DNA from: Calendula officinalis
Taxonomy: Eukaryota; Streptophyta; Magnoliopsida; Asterales; Asteraceae
Direction: 5' to 3'
NCBI GenBank assembly: GCA_963853835.1
Contig: OY970829.1
Coordinates: 77,188,901 to 77,252,900, forward strand
DNA: 64,000 bases
In this document: in pieces, positions 22,263-34,200 of the stretch
Numbering within the stretch: position 1 is the first letter of the stretch
Layout of the letters: each line of letters opens with the position of its first letter
Made by a program: the position numbers and the translations under genes
The notes under the pieces: generated by a model
Told to the model about the DNA's origin: nothing
What the model saw: the letters and a program-made list of their open reading frames with translations, nothing else
The model's database searches: none

Positions 22263-22564
22263 GAATTGGTAACATCTTTATCTTTAGTAATCAAATAAAT
22301 TTATCCACACTTATATTCTCATATTTTACTAGAGGTGTTTCTAGAAGGTGTCTATCTATGTTTATATATAATTATTTACTTCTTACCTCCTGAAACTGAA
22401 ACTGCTCCTTTGAAAAGATTAAATATTGAATTGGTAACATCTTTATCTTTAGTAATCAAATAAATTTATCGACACTTATATTCTCATATTTTGCTAGAGG
22501 TGTTTCTAGAAGGTGTCTATCTATGTTTATATATAATTATTTACTTCTTACCTCCTGAAACTGA
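22263..22564 (+). repeat. 137-bp direct duplication
   Basis: 22263-22399 and 22428-22564 are almost identical (start GAATTGGTAACATCTTTATC, end ACCTCCTGAAACTGA). They are separated by a 28-bp spacer with ACTGCTCCTTTGAAAAG, and offset is 165 bp. The two differ at about two positions, so the duplication is recent. Confidence 0.9.
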
Positions 22565-22655
22565 GAGAGAGAAATTAATGGATTACATATGTTATCCTAT
22601 CAAGTGGGTAAGACTATGAATAGTACCAAATGGTAAGACTAAATATCATTTCTCA
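22563..22655. repeat. MITE family E, right half only
   Basis: GTTATCCTATCAAGTGGGTA and the terminus CTAAATATCATTTCTC match the right half of the copy at 56216-56396. The left half is missing or replaced by the neighbouring duplication. Confidence 0.6.
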
Positions 22656-22984
22656 TATTTTTATTGTTATAAAATTTGACCATAAATATTTATGAAGGTT
22701 TAATGTGCAATTTTTATAAAAGTTGAGGGGTTTTTCTGAGCATTTTATCGCTTATTTCTACATACATATCTTCTAGTCTCAAATTTCCACCCAAATAGTA
22801 GATGCCCTAGAAATTCAGATATTCTGCCCACAAGTCCACACCCTACCCCGACACTTGTTCTTTTTGATTTCTTCTGTCTCCTACTAACCCTTACGATCGA
22901 ATCTTGTTGCCCCATTGCTATCGAGATTCGGTTTTGATCTGGTGTGTTGAATTGAAGAGTTAGGGTTTTTGTTGAGAGTTTGAT

Positions 22985-25900
22985 ATGGCGGATTTGGGTG
23001 AAGATGAAGAGTATGAAAGTGATCCGGAGCAAGCGAAGCTTTCTCTGAAGATGCGGCGGCGGAGAGAGGCGAGTGACGACGAGGAAGATGACGACGACGG
23101 TGATGTGACGGTTAGGGTTAGGGTTCGGGAGAGAGTGATTGATTCTAGGGTTTCGGATTGTGAATCTGATGGTCAAGGTGCTGCGGCTGAGTATGAAGAT
23201 GATGATGATGAAGATGAATATGATTTAGTTGATGAGGAGGAAGTTGAAGTTGTTCATGGTGTTGTAAGGGAGGAATTAGATGATGTTGTTGTTATGGAAG
23301 GGAGTTCTGTTAGAGTTAAAAGGGAGATTGATCAAATTGATGGTGATGAGTTTTATGTTCCTGAGAATGTTGATCAGTTTGATGATAATGCGAATGGAAA
23401 AGTTGAGGAAGGAGGGCAAGAGGAAAAGAAGGAGAATGAGCCATTTCAAGTACCAACTGCTGGTGCTTTTTACATGCATGATGATCGGTTCAGAGACAGT
23501 GCTGGTGGTAGACACAGGTGATTCTGCACTTTAATTTGCTTTTTTTGGTGGTTGATATATGATTCTCATTGCCTCTAACTGTCTATCTGCATTGCTAAAG
23601 TTAATCAATGGAATGATTCTTCACAAATTACAATGTTGTTGCTTTACCTGTTAGTTTACTTAATCAGGCCTCATAGAGTCATAGTTGAGATAATTTGCCT
23701 TTTCTGCCTGAATGTGTAGATTTCACATGGCACGCTCTTTGAAAAGTTTCACCATTTATTGATGGCTATGTTAAAAATTGGAACTTTGACTTCAATAAGT
23801 AGCATTTATAATTAACTTATAACTGAAACAGAAGTTATTAATTAGAGCATCTCCTCAAACAGTTATCAACAAGTCCTTCTGTTGCATTGGATTATGATAC
23901 TTTATATAACAAGTTTTTTGTTACATTGGATTCAGGCGAGGTCTTGGCAGGGGGAAATTGTGGGAGTTGAGAGATGAAAGAAAATGGGGACATGACAAGT
24001 TTGAGGAAATGTCTATGCAAGAAAGGAATTATGATGAGGTGAACTATTCTCTCTCTCTGTGTGTGTGTGTGTTTATATATATATATATATATATTCTGTT
24101 GTAATATGTTATATATTATCAGGGTAGGAGAGTTTCTAGAGGTCGAAACCGAGGACGTGGTAGAAATCGAGCAGAAGATCGTGGATTTGCACATGGAAAC
24201 AGGCCTAAAACATACAATAATAATTATAATAATAATAGTAATCAAAATAATACTCTAAAATCTGTGAGAGGTAGAGGCCCTAAAAGATATCAACCTTCTA
24301 CACAAAACAATTTTGAAAATCCTGCTCAAACCAGACAGTGAGTAGAAATATTCAAATATCATAATTTATATTTTATTATATTTTTGTCTTAATTAATTGA
24401 AGGATTTGTTCCATAATTGTTCTTTGTAATAATTCTAGGGCCGCAAAACCAATGCATAAGAACTCTTATCCAAATTCAGGAAGAGCATCTGCTGCCACAT
24501 CAGCATCAGAATCTGGTCATGTTTTAGTCGGGAAGAACACTGTTGCATCTAGTTTGAATTCTGCCTCTCCACCGTTTTATCCTTCTGGTACTTCAAACAA
24601 AGAAACCAATTTATCTCATAAAAAAGATAATAACTCTCAAACCGGGTCAATCAGAAAAACGGGTCAAAATTACCCGATTTCTCAATCAAACAATATGCAA
24701 AGAAGAAATGCTTCTGATTCTTTAGCTATGGACAAACTTTATATCGATGATTCAGGGAAACCAAGAGCTGAGGGGAGAGGACCAATGGGATTTGGACAGG
24801 TGGCACCCCATCATCATAATCAAGTTAATAATAGGGTTCCAAACCAGCAGTTTGTACCTCGATCTGCTAGTGCTTCCCCACCTAAAACATCGGGTCCCAC
24901 ACATGCAATTGAATCTACAGATGTAGATTCTTGTGCAGAATCTAATGATTCTAAAACAGCAATTGTTGGAAAAGGAAAAAGTAGTATTGCAACAAGTGGA
25001 ATGAGCTCATTTGCTTATGGTGATCCAAATTTCCCTGGAGCTCCAACTTTTTTACCTGGTAAATTATTATTTAAAAAAGGTCAAAATGGATTTTAGTACC
25101 CTGAACTTGCCAAAATGGTCAATTTACTACCCTGACTCGTTATTTTGGCAAGTTTAGGGTACCATGTTGCACCTGTAATAGTTTAGGGAAGTAGAAGACC
25201 TAGTTAACCAAGTTCAGGGTACTAAAATGCATTTTGGCCTTTAGAATTTTTAATTTCATATATATTTTTTGAAACATTCGATGATACGATTTTATTTTAT
25301 TCTATTTTTTTGTAGTTATGCAATTTGCAGGCCAGCATCCTGGTGGTCTTGGAGTACCTGCTGTTGGTATGGCATTCCCAGGCTATGTTGGTCAACCTAA
25401 CGGGATGGGAAATTCAGAGATGACATGGTATAATATAAAAATTAAATTATTATTAAAAACTTTTTTCTTTTTATATAAATTTCTTGTTACCAACATTTTT
25501 ATCCGTATGATCCTAGGTTACCTGTTTTGGCTGGTGCTGGAGGAGCTTTAGGTGCTGCTGGATTAGGTGGAACATACCCGTATATCACAATGGATGGTGC
25601 ATATCATGCTCGTCCAGCTGGACAGCCCTCTTCATTACCTCCTCCTACAAGGTACATCATTTTTTTAAATAAATTTTTTTAATTATTTTTTTAGTGTCTG
25701 AAAATATCTTCATAGATAATTAATTACATACGGTTTGTTGATTATTTAAAAACTTTTTTTTGCAGCAAAGATGGTAATATTGTTAATAAACCTGGAAGTG
25801 AAGTGAAGCCTTCTCAAAGACCTGGTAAGACCACTGATATTTTAGTAATTAAAAAAATGGAGTGACCGTTGATGTTATGAATTTAAAAAGTTAGGGACTG

Positions 25901-26173
25901 TTAGTGTAATATAAAAGTCCAAGGGATGAAATTCATAGTGTCATGCAAACCACAAGGACTGTTTATGCAACTTTCTAGGGTATTAATTAAATTTGATATT
26001 TACAGAGCTTGCAAATGATGATTTGAGGCAACGGCAAAATAAAGCTCGCAGGCAAGTTTGATTCTGGGATATCCATTTTTGTTTAATTTATACATAAATG
26101 ATTAATTTGTATTTATTTATTATTTATTTTTGTGTGTGTGTGCAGATACACTGAAATGAAGTTTGATAAGTGA
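22985..26173 (+). CDS. MLN51/CASC3 (Barentsz) exon-junction-complex protein
   Basis: This is the Btz-domain partner of eIF4AIII in the exon-junction complex, acting in mRNA localisation, translation and NMD. Exons: 22985-23517, 23936-24038, 24123-24337, 24439-25058, 25316-25427, 25517-25651, 25766-25824, 26006-26051, 26146-26173. They sum to 1851 nt (616 aa). The start MADLGEDEEYESDPEQAKLS is followed by long acidic runs. The Btz/SELOR segment (about residues 150-215) reads VPTAGAFYMHDDRFRD, then RGLGRGKLWELRDERKWGHD. Next is an Arg/Gly-rich part (RRVSRGRNRGRGRNR), a long Ser/Asn-rich disordered region, a Gly/Pro-rich stretch and a short end RYTEMKFDK. Intron 8 uses a GC donor (CGCAG|GCAAGT). 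Two spliced-looking segments follow the stop. Confidence 0.9.
24048..24094 (+). repeat. (CT)n(GT)n(AT)n compound microsatellite in MLN51 intron 2
   Basis: Adjacent runs of CT, GT and AT dinucleotides directly after the donor of exon 2. Confidence 0.9.
25079..25240. repeat. MITE family C copy in MLN51 intron 4
   Basis: The inverted ends GGATTTTAGTACCCTGAACT and AGTTCAGGGTACTAAAATGC pair over about 30 bp. A longer relative lies in katanin intron 4 at 61119-61459. Confidence 0.75.
25858..25975. repeat. MITE family A, right half, in MLN51 intron 7
   Basis: AAAGTTAGGGACTG, AAGTCCAAGGGATGAAATTC and GCAAACCACAAGGACTG match the right half of family A copies. The left half is absent. Confidence 0.6.
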
Positions 26174-26275
26174 AGTATTAATTAGCTTGTGATAAAAGCT
26201 ATTGAAATTAGCTTTTGTGATAAAAAGATGACTACTTTTCAACTGAAATTCTGAGTGGTACTTGTGCTGCTGCAG

Positions 26276-26830
26276 GCCTTAGGCCGTTTACTCCTGGGCC
26301 ACTTTGGGCACCTGTTGTATTCCCCGATTATTTTAAGGTAATTATCCATTTTTATTTATTTTTAATTAATTAATTTATTATTATTTTTGAACATCATGTT
26401 TACAGTAAGTTGTTTTATAAACAATGGCTTTGTTGCAAAGATCTGTGACCTGCTATCACATGTTAATTCTTACAAAATTGGTGAAAGTTTAAGGATTAAA
26501 CTGTATTTAAACATAAATATGTTTGAGGGTTATATTGTCAATTAGGGTGCAAGTTTAAGAATTAAACCATATTTAATCCCAAAACAAATATAGCTCAACT
26601 CAAAATGAACGATAACAGATCAACAAAGAGGTTAAAACAACAAGTCAGCATAATTTTATAGGTAAGAAAGTTGAAGGGTTATAACGTGAAATTAGTGAAA
26701 GTTGGAGGGTTAAAACAATTTTCTTTGTGTGTACACTCAGGTATGTTGTGTTTGAAACGCCTGCTCAAGCTGCGTCCTCATAGCAAAGGAATGCAGCCTG
26801 ACAGGTGGCAGGACTTTTTTTGGATGCGAG
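26276..26830 (+). other. Splice-flanked segments downstream of the MLN51 stop
   Basis: Two segments have good splice signals on both sides: 26276-26337 (CTGCTGCAG before, AAG|GTAATT after) and 26741-26830 (ACACTCAG before, GCGAG|GTATATT after). A further acceptor TTTCTTTCAG lies at 26927-26936. The first could read LRPFTPGPLWAPVVFPDYFK. They may be 3' UTR exons of MLN51, alternative coding ends, or remnants of another gene. I cannot decide from sequence. Confidence 0.4.
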
Positions 26831-27930
26831 GTATATTATTATCCTTATTTTAAAAAAAAAAAACTGTTTTTAAGCTTGTGATATATGAAAAAATGTAAAT
26901 ATTGATATGTGCTTTATTTCTTTTTTTTTCTTTCAGGTTTATTGTGGCTTTGTTTCTTTTTGTTTTCTCTTTTGTGAAACAGTTTATATTTGGGAAATTA
27001 GTAAAAGAACAAGGTAACTTTTTTAGTAGCTATTAGTTATGATTTTGTTACTTTTTTTTTTACCTCCTATCTTGTATTTGTTTTTACTTTTAAGTTTTTA
27101 CTGACTTTTGAGGATTGAGTTGTGTTTTGGGGGATGAATCGCCATCTATTTTTCAGTTATTTTTGGTTTGTGTTTTTTTGTATGAGTTAGCCAATGGTAA
27201 GTGTGTTACTTCTTTCCCAAAAATGGGATTTGTAATAAAATGAACAATGTTCTCTTTTCTTCCTAAAATTGCTGACAATTTAAGATTCTTTAATCAGATT
27301 AATTTAAGCTCAATTTATATTACTTTATTAATGTATATTGTGTAATATTGCGCGAGTGTTTATTAGCTTATAAGTTTATATTACTTCAAGTCTAATTTTA
27401 TAAACGTATTTCTGATAAGTTTTTTAAATAAGTTTTTCCAAACTGCCGGTATATGTATATATGATTATTTGTACATAGATTTTGTAAATCACTAAACAAA
27501 AACATAACAAATGTACTCTTCAAACCGTAGACATAACTACGTAAGGTATTAATAATCGGTTGTCATGATATTTTTCGTTGGAGCAAGTAAAAAATATTCA
27601 AAATCAAGAGATATCGAAAAGATGGATGTAGAAAATCTCAAAGGCTAGTTGCAAGTTGGATTAGTAGCGATTGCTCACAAATTTAATGTTATGTACATGG
27701 TTGAGTTTTTATACCGAGAAATCATACTAGAATTTCTAATGGTGAATATTTTAACTTTTATAGTCTTTTCCTCATAGATAATCGAGTGGATTATGATGAT
27801 GATTCTAAATTTCTAATGGTGAATAATCCGTTGAATAACATTTAATTATAAGATATAAATATTTCCATGGATGAGAACATTTTGTCTATTTTGTTTCAAA
27901 ATTGATGTGAAGGTAAATTTATCAATTTAT

Positions 27931-28200
27931 TACTCCCTCCATGGTACAAGGAAATTTATATTTCTTTTGGTCATAAGATTTTAAGTGATAGTTAGAGGTG
28001 GAGTCAGTAGTAATATTTTTTATTAAAATATAAGGTTGGATTGGAGAGAGAAAGATAATTAGTGGATATTAATGGTGATGTTCTTAATAATAATAATATT
28101 TTATTATGTGGGGTCCATTAAATATGAGAAATGTGAACTTTTTTTTTGGATAAAAGTTTAGTGACAATGTGAATTTTTTTTTTGTGAGACGAAGGGAGTA
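27931..28200. repeat. Stowaway-like 'CTCCCTCC' MITE
   Basis: The left end TACTCCCTCCATGGTACAAG and right end TTTTGTGAGACGAAGGGAGTA are terminal inverted repeats, with TA at both tips. Internal GTTGGATTGGAGAGAGAAAG is shared with the copies near 46460 and 48200. Confidence 0.75.
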
Positions 28201-29216
28201 TTACATTTATTAAAAAGTGAGATTTTGACATTTTTGATGAGATTTTTTAATTATTAAATTATGTACTATTAAATAGTAGTGAAAATCGATATTTCCATTT
28301 GCATATATACACATTAATCTATTTTATTGCTAGACCACTGTTGTTACCATTTAAAATTCCTAGGAAAAAGCAATGAAAAATATATTATCATATTCACAAA
28401 CAACATATTTTACGATCATTTAATGTTATTAAACTCAGCTTTTTATTTTTCTTAAATGTTGAATTCAACTGTTTAAGTTTTTTAATTACTTTTTTTTATG
28501 CCTATCTAGTCCATTCAATTCAACTGTCTGTTCATATATGCACATCACAAAACATGTTTAAAAGGTTGATTTTCCATTTTTACATAAATATAATTAGGAA
28601 TGTTTTCGGTTACGGAACTGGATGGACCATAACTGAAAAATCAAAAATCGAAATTGAATAAAAACCAGGAGAACCTGACTGAAATAATGGTTTCGATTTA
28701 GTCCACTTATTTCGAGTTTCGAACCGGTTGGAACCAAAAACTACATTATCAACCTTAACTAACATATTTTTTAGAACGTATTTTAAACTCAAAATTGTCA
28801 AATTATGTTTCTAGAACTGAAAAAACTGAAACTAAACTAGAACCAAAAACTCAAATACAAAAACTAAAACGAAAACAAGATCCAACCGATTCTAATTCAA
28901 GCTTAATTTTTCAGTGAATAAAACTCAACCCTACGAAAGGGCCTTTGCCCACAATCTTAAAATTGGGGGTTCAAATTTCGTCGTAAACATAGATAATAAT
29001 TAAGTGTAGATTAAAATTTACCATAAAAAAAAAACTCAACCCTAAACATAAAATTAAATGTGATATCAATTTTGAGAAAATACTACAAAAAGACCCTACA
29101 AAAAAATTGCAAATACAACCCCTCATCTTTTATGAATTAATTACCAATTTAGACCAATTTCAGTGAGAGACTTCCATTTAACACTGATAGACTTCAATCT
29201 TCCCAAAATACCTCGT

Positions 29217-29395
29217 GCGACTGGAGACTTGAGCAGCACTAACTGAGAGTAGCACTAACGGAGTAGCACTAAGTGGTGAGCAGTAGTAACTAGGCTGAGC
29301 AGTATTAACGAGCAGTAGTAACAATGATTAGAGCAGTAGTAAGAAGGTTGAGCAGTACTAACGAGCAGTGGTAACAAGGTTGAGCAACACTAACT
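29217..29395 (+). repeat. Degenerate minisatellite GAGCAGTAGTAAC
   Basis: About a dozen variants of GAGCAGTAGTAAC or GAGCAGTACTAAC are spaced 11-25 bp apart in the promoter-side DNA of NAA15. Confidence 0.75.
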
Positions 29396-29644
29396 CAGAC
29401 ACGTAGCGGCGTTCTAGTGGAGTTGTACGGTCACATGCTCGCGCGAAAGTTATTTTGAGAAGAATTGAAACTTAAGTACTCCGTATATTATTAGGGAAAT
29501 TTTATTTCATCCAAATTTAGGAATCAACCATCTTTTATTTCATTTTGTGAGTAGGGTTGCAGAAGATAAACGCCACCAGTCCCCCCTTTCATCCCCTTCT
29601 TTTTCACATCACAAGTCGGCCTTATAAACCCTCAAAAACCACCA

Positions 29645-29695
29645 AATCTCTCTCTCTCTCTACACTCTATACGTACTCTCTCTCTCTAGAAATCG
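29645..29695 (+). promoter_or_regulatory. CT-rich 5' leader of NAA15
   Basis: Two (CT)n blocks separated by TACACTCTATACGTA lie 20-70 bases before the ATG at 29715. Pyrimidine-rich tracts of this kind are common at plant transcription starts and leaders. The role is inferred. Confidence 0.5.
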
Positions 29696-29714
29696 TGTTA
29701 TTTGCAACACAACA

Positions 29715-31208
29715 ATGGGCGCTTCGCTACCTCCTAAAGAGGCTAATCTCTTTAAGCTCATCGTCGTAAGTTTTTCAATCTCAATCACTTCGATCACGTT
29801 GCCAATTCGTTGTATCTTCTATCAATATTTGTAAAACCCTAGTTATTTGTATGTGCATGAAATGGAACTGTATTGTTGACTGTCACTGTTGTATTGAAAT
29901 GATTTTGGATCGTAAATTGTAACTATACAGCATCTGTGTTGAATTAACGTGAACACTACTGTTTTCTATGAATTCTGATACGGTTTGAGCTCAGGAAAAT
30001 GGCGGCATGTTGTTATTGTTTATTAGTGCTGCATTTTGGTTTATTGCATTGAATGAACTGTGAACAGTTAAAGTCATTTCCTAATCAATAGAAATTTTAG
30101 ATTCATGTCACTGTCTCACTTGAACTCAATTTAAATACGATTTTGTGGGACTAAGATACTAAACTGTAATTAGTGTGGTAATTAATTCTTCAGCTTCTAG
30201 TTTATGTTAGCAGGGATGGTTAAATTTGTTCTTCATCTAATTGATGAGTAAACTCTCTCAGATTGTTCCTCAACTTCTGAAAGGATTCTTAATTTCTTAT
30301 ACCTCATCCTAATCTGATACCTTAGTTATTGACATGTATTACCACGCTATCTAGCCAATATCATCAATCTAAATAGGATTCTGCTAACCATATTGAGTTG
30401 CTTACTGAGTAATAATACATGCTCTGTTGTTTGTATATTTGGCAGAAATCTTACGAAACAAAACAGTATAAAAAGGGGCTTAAGGCTGCAGATGCTATAT
30501 TGAAGAAGTTTCCAGATCATGGAGGTTTGTCAAGAGCTTATTATCTAATGCAACATTTTTATAACCTTAATGCTTACATAACTAGGGTATTAGAAATGCT
30601 AATTGTTTATTAGATTGATAGATTCAACTGTTGTGAAACATTGCTGCAATCGTCGATTTCTTTTTCTATAAATTTATATTATACTAGATATCTAGAGTAA
30701 AATAGGCATGGGTGTCTTGTTATGCCATACTGTAGAAATAAATACAACTTTACATTTGAAATACTATAATTATTAAAATAATTCAACATATGCAAATATG
30801 CAATAGAAGATTATATTCTAGGGAATAATTTAATTTTTTTCATTTATTTTCACTAGAAACTCTTTCGATGAAGGGATTAACTTTGAATTGCATGGACCGT
30901 AAGCAAGATGCATATGAGCTTGTACGACTAGGATTGAAGGTTAGATAACTATCAAATCTCACCTTAAAGTGGTCTTAGACTCTTAGTTAATATTACTTTT
31001 TGTATGTAAAATTTGTCACATAATTAATTTATTTTTAATTTTTAATTTTTAATTGTAGAATGACCTTAAAAGCCATGTTTGTTGGCACGTCTATGGTCTT
31101 CTGTACCGGTCAGACAGAGAATACAGGGAAGCAATAAAATGTTACAGAAATGCTTTGAGGATTGATCCTGACAATATTGAAATCCTCAGGGACTTATCTC
31201 TCTTACAG

Positions 31209-31271
<63 letters not shown>

Positions 31272-34200
31272 CTTAAAAATTAAAATCATTAGGTAATGTT
31301 TCACACAATGGCAAAAGTGGGCCCCTAAAGTTGGTCAAAGATGATTTACATTGATTTTTTTTACCTTATTATTAATCTTTGGTTTGGGTAGCTAATGATG
31401 TCTCTTTTTACATATGATTATAGGCACAAATGCGTGATTTGGCAGGTTTTGTTGAAACTAGACAACAATTGCTGAGTTTGAAACCTAATCATCGGATGAA
31501 TTGGATTGGATTTGCAGTTTCCCATCATCTAAACTCAAAGTAAGTTTGCAATCTGTTTCTAGGCGGGTACCCTAAATTATAGGAATTATTTTAAAATTTT
31601 TATAAATATTAGCGATGTTAACTGTTTTACTGATGTTGACCGATATTATGTAGAATTTGACTGAATTGACCGATATTCACCGATGTTGACTGATTTTGAC
31701 CATGTCCTATTAATTTCACTGATTATGTAATTTCTAGGTTGGTCGGCCGCCGATAACCACATAGACGGGGATTTGTCGGCCGCCAAGATCGATTTTTACG
31801 ACACTGAAAAAAAAAAGATTAAAGTAATTTAAATGTTACTTTTGTAATTTTTCTACTATTTATAAGATCTTTGTATACCATCATATGCAAAACTATTGTA
31901 TCAGCATTACTCTTCAGAAAACAAAATATAAATGTTTTTTTTTTTGCATTTTTGTAATTTCATTAATATTTTTGGCTGTTATATTCCAAGTGCATCAAAA
32001 GCAATTGATATTTTGGAAGCATATGAAGGGACTCTTGAGAATGATTATCCTCCAGAAAGTGAACGGTGTGAGCACGGAGAAATGCTTTTATACAAGGTAA
32101 TAAATAGTGCTATTTAAAATATTATTAAATTTTTTATATGACCATTTATTTTTTTTTTAAAATAACTATGGTTATTCAGATATCTTTATTTGAGGAATGT
32201 GGCTTGCTTGAGAAAGCTCTTAAGGAGTTGCGTAAAAAAGAGTTCAAAATTGTAAGTTAAACTCTTCTTTTACTAATTATTATGTTTAAGATGACATCAG
32301 CAATTAGCTTAAATTGATAACATATTTTATTTTTTATAAATTATAATAGGTTGATAAATTATCCTACAAGGAAGCAGAGGTTTCTCTTCTTGTGAAACTT
32401 AACTGTCTTGAAGAAGGCGAAAAGTTGTACAGGGTTCTGCTTACAATGAATCCGGACAACTACAGGTACATGAAAAATAAAGTTTTTCACATATATTTAA
32501 TATTTTTTTACTTTGTAAAATCTCACTTAAAAATAATAAAGTTAATTATTCTTTTTTTTTTTCCCATTTAGATACTATGAAGGATTACAACAGTGTGTTG
32601 GATTACATTCAGAGACGGGAAAATATTCTTCTGATGAAATAGATAAGTTGGATGCTTTGTACAAATCTCTTGCAGAGCAATACACCTGGTCTTCTGCTGT
32701 TAAGGTGATTAAATCTCTAACACAAATTCAAAAAATAAATATATAAAATAAAATAAAATCTTGAATGAAGTTTCAAAATCACAACATTTATTTAGAGGAT
32801 CCCGCTAGATTTTTTGGATGGTGAAAAGTTTCGGGATGCAGCAGATAGTTATGTTAAGCCTCTCCTTACAAAGGTACTCATAGTTTATTATTTTTATTTT
32901 TTTATTGCATGCAAATTTATACTTGTGCTAATGGAAATTGTAGGGGGTTCCATCGCTGTTCTCTGACCTTTCTCCTTTGTATGATCATGCTGACAAGGTT
33001 TGTGTAAATTATCTTTTAAAAAGCTGTTGACTTTTTTGCATTATTAAACTTATTGTTGACTTTTTATCTATAGGCCAATATTCTTGAAGAATTGGTTCTT
33101 GGCTTGGAGGAATCAATTAAAACGACAGGTGGATACCCTGGAAGGTAAAATGAAATCATGATTTTTTAGTTAATTTGGATCCCCTTTTTGTTAATTATTT
33201 TCTTTTCACTAATTTATTGTGTTTAATCGAGTCCTATGTCCAGATCAGAAAAAGAGCCACCTTCAACACTTATGTGGATCTTGTTTTATTTGGCTCAGGT
33301 TAGTTCTTGCTTAATTAAGGTTTAAATTTTTGTAGGCATTAATAAATTTACATATTTTAATTTTTATACTGTTGTGTTTATGCAGCATTATGATAGGCGG
33401 GCCCAGTATGATCGGGCTCTTGCTAAAATTGATGAAGCTATGCAACATACTCCAACTGTTATTGATTTGTACTCTGTCAAGGTCTGCTTACATTATCTTT
33501 TTTTTTTCTTTTAAAAAACATGAATCCTTAAAAGTTCATAATCTTTTCTTTTTAAATTTTTTTTAGTAACATTTCGTAATTTTGGTTAATTTAAATAAGG
33601 AGTAAATTACAAGGATGGTCCCTGATGTTTACCCTAAATTTCACATATGGTCCTTTACTTTAAGAAGTTACGTTGGTAGTCTTTTTTTTGGAAACCTTTT
33701 GCATCTACAGTCCTTTAACGGAAAAAAGGACTACCAGTGTAATTTTAAGGTACTATCGGTGTAATTTTTTAACAGAAAAATTTAACGAATGTTAGGCTAA
33801 AGGACTGTAGGTGCAAAAAGTTTACCAAAAATGGACTACCATTGTAATATTCTGAAGTAAAGGACCATAGGTGAAATTTGGTGTAAACCTTAGGGACCAT
33901 CCTTGTAATTTACTCTTTAAATAAGTTTGTGAATTGATTTTTAATTTGATAAAAGAGTAAGAAAAGTTTCAAGTTTACCAAATTAGCTTTATAGTAAAAA
34001 AAAGAGAAAATAAAAATCTAATTATTTTACTGAGTGCCATGTTTTCTTGCAGAGCAAGATACTAAAACATGCAGGGGACTTTGCAGCAGCAGCTGCATTA
34101 GCAGATGAAGCTAGATGCATGGATCTTGCAGATCGTTATGTAAATAGTTATTGTGTTAAAAGAATGTTGCAAGCTGATCAGGTTTTTTAATTTTTTTAAT

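Larger units (their letters stand above)
27240..29714. other. Intergenic region between MLN51 and NAA15
   Basis: AT-rich, with a Stowaway-like MITE (27931-28200), a minisatellite (29217-29395) and a pyrimidine-rich leader near the end. I see no coding frame of good quality. Confidence 0.45.

Noticed and set aside
22745..23176. 143-codon minus-strand frame over the MLN51 start
   Set aside because: It is the complement of the acidic, GAT/GAA-rich exon 1, which generates stop-poor antisense frames.
23280..23534. 84-codon plus frame starting MMLLLWKGVLLELKG
   Set aside because: It is an alternative frame inside MLN51 exon 1; the GAT/GAT-rich codons explain it.
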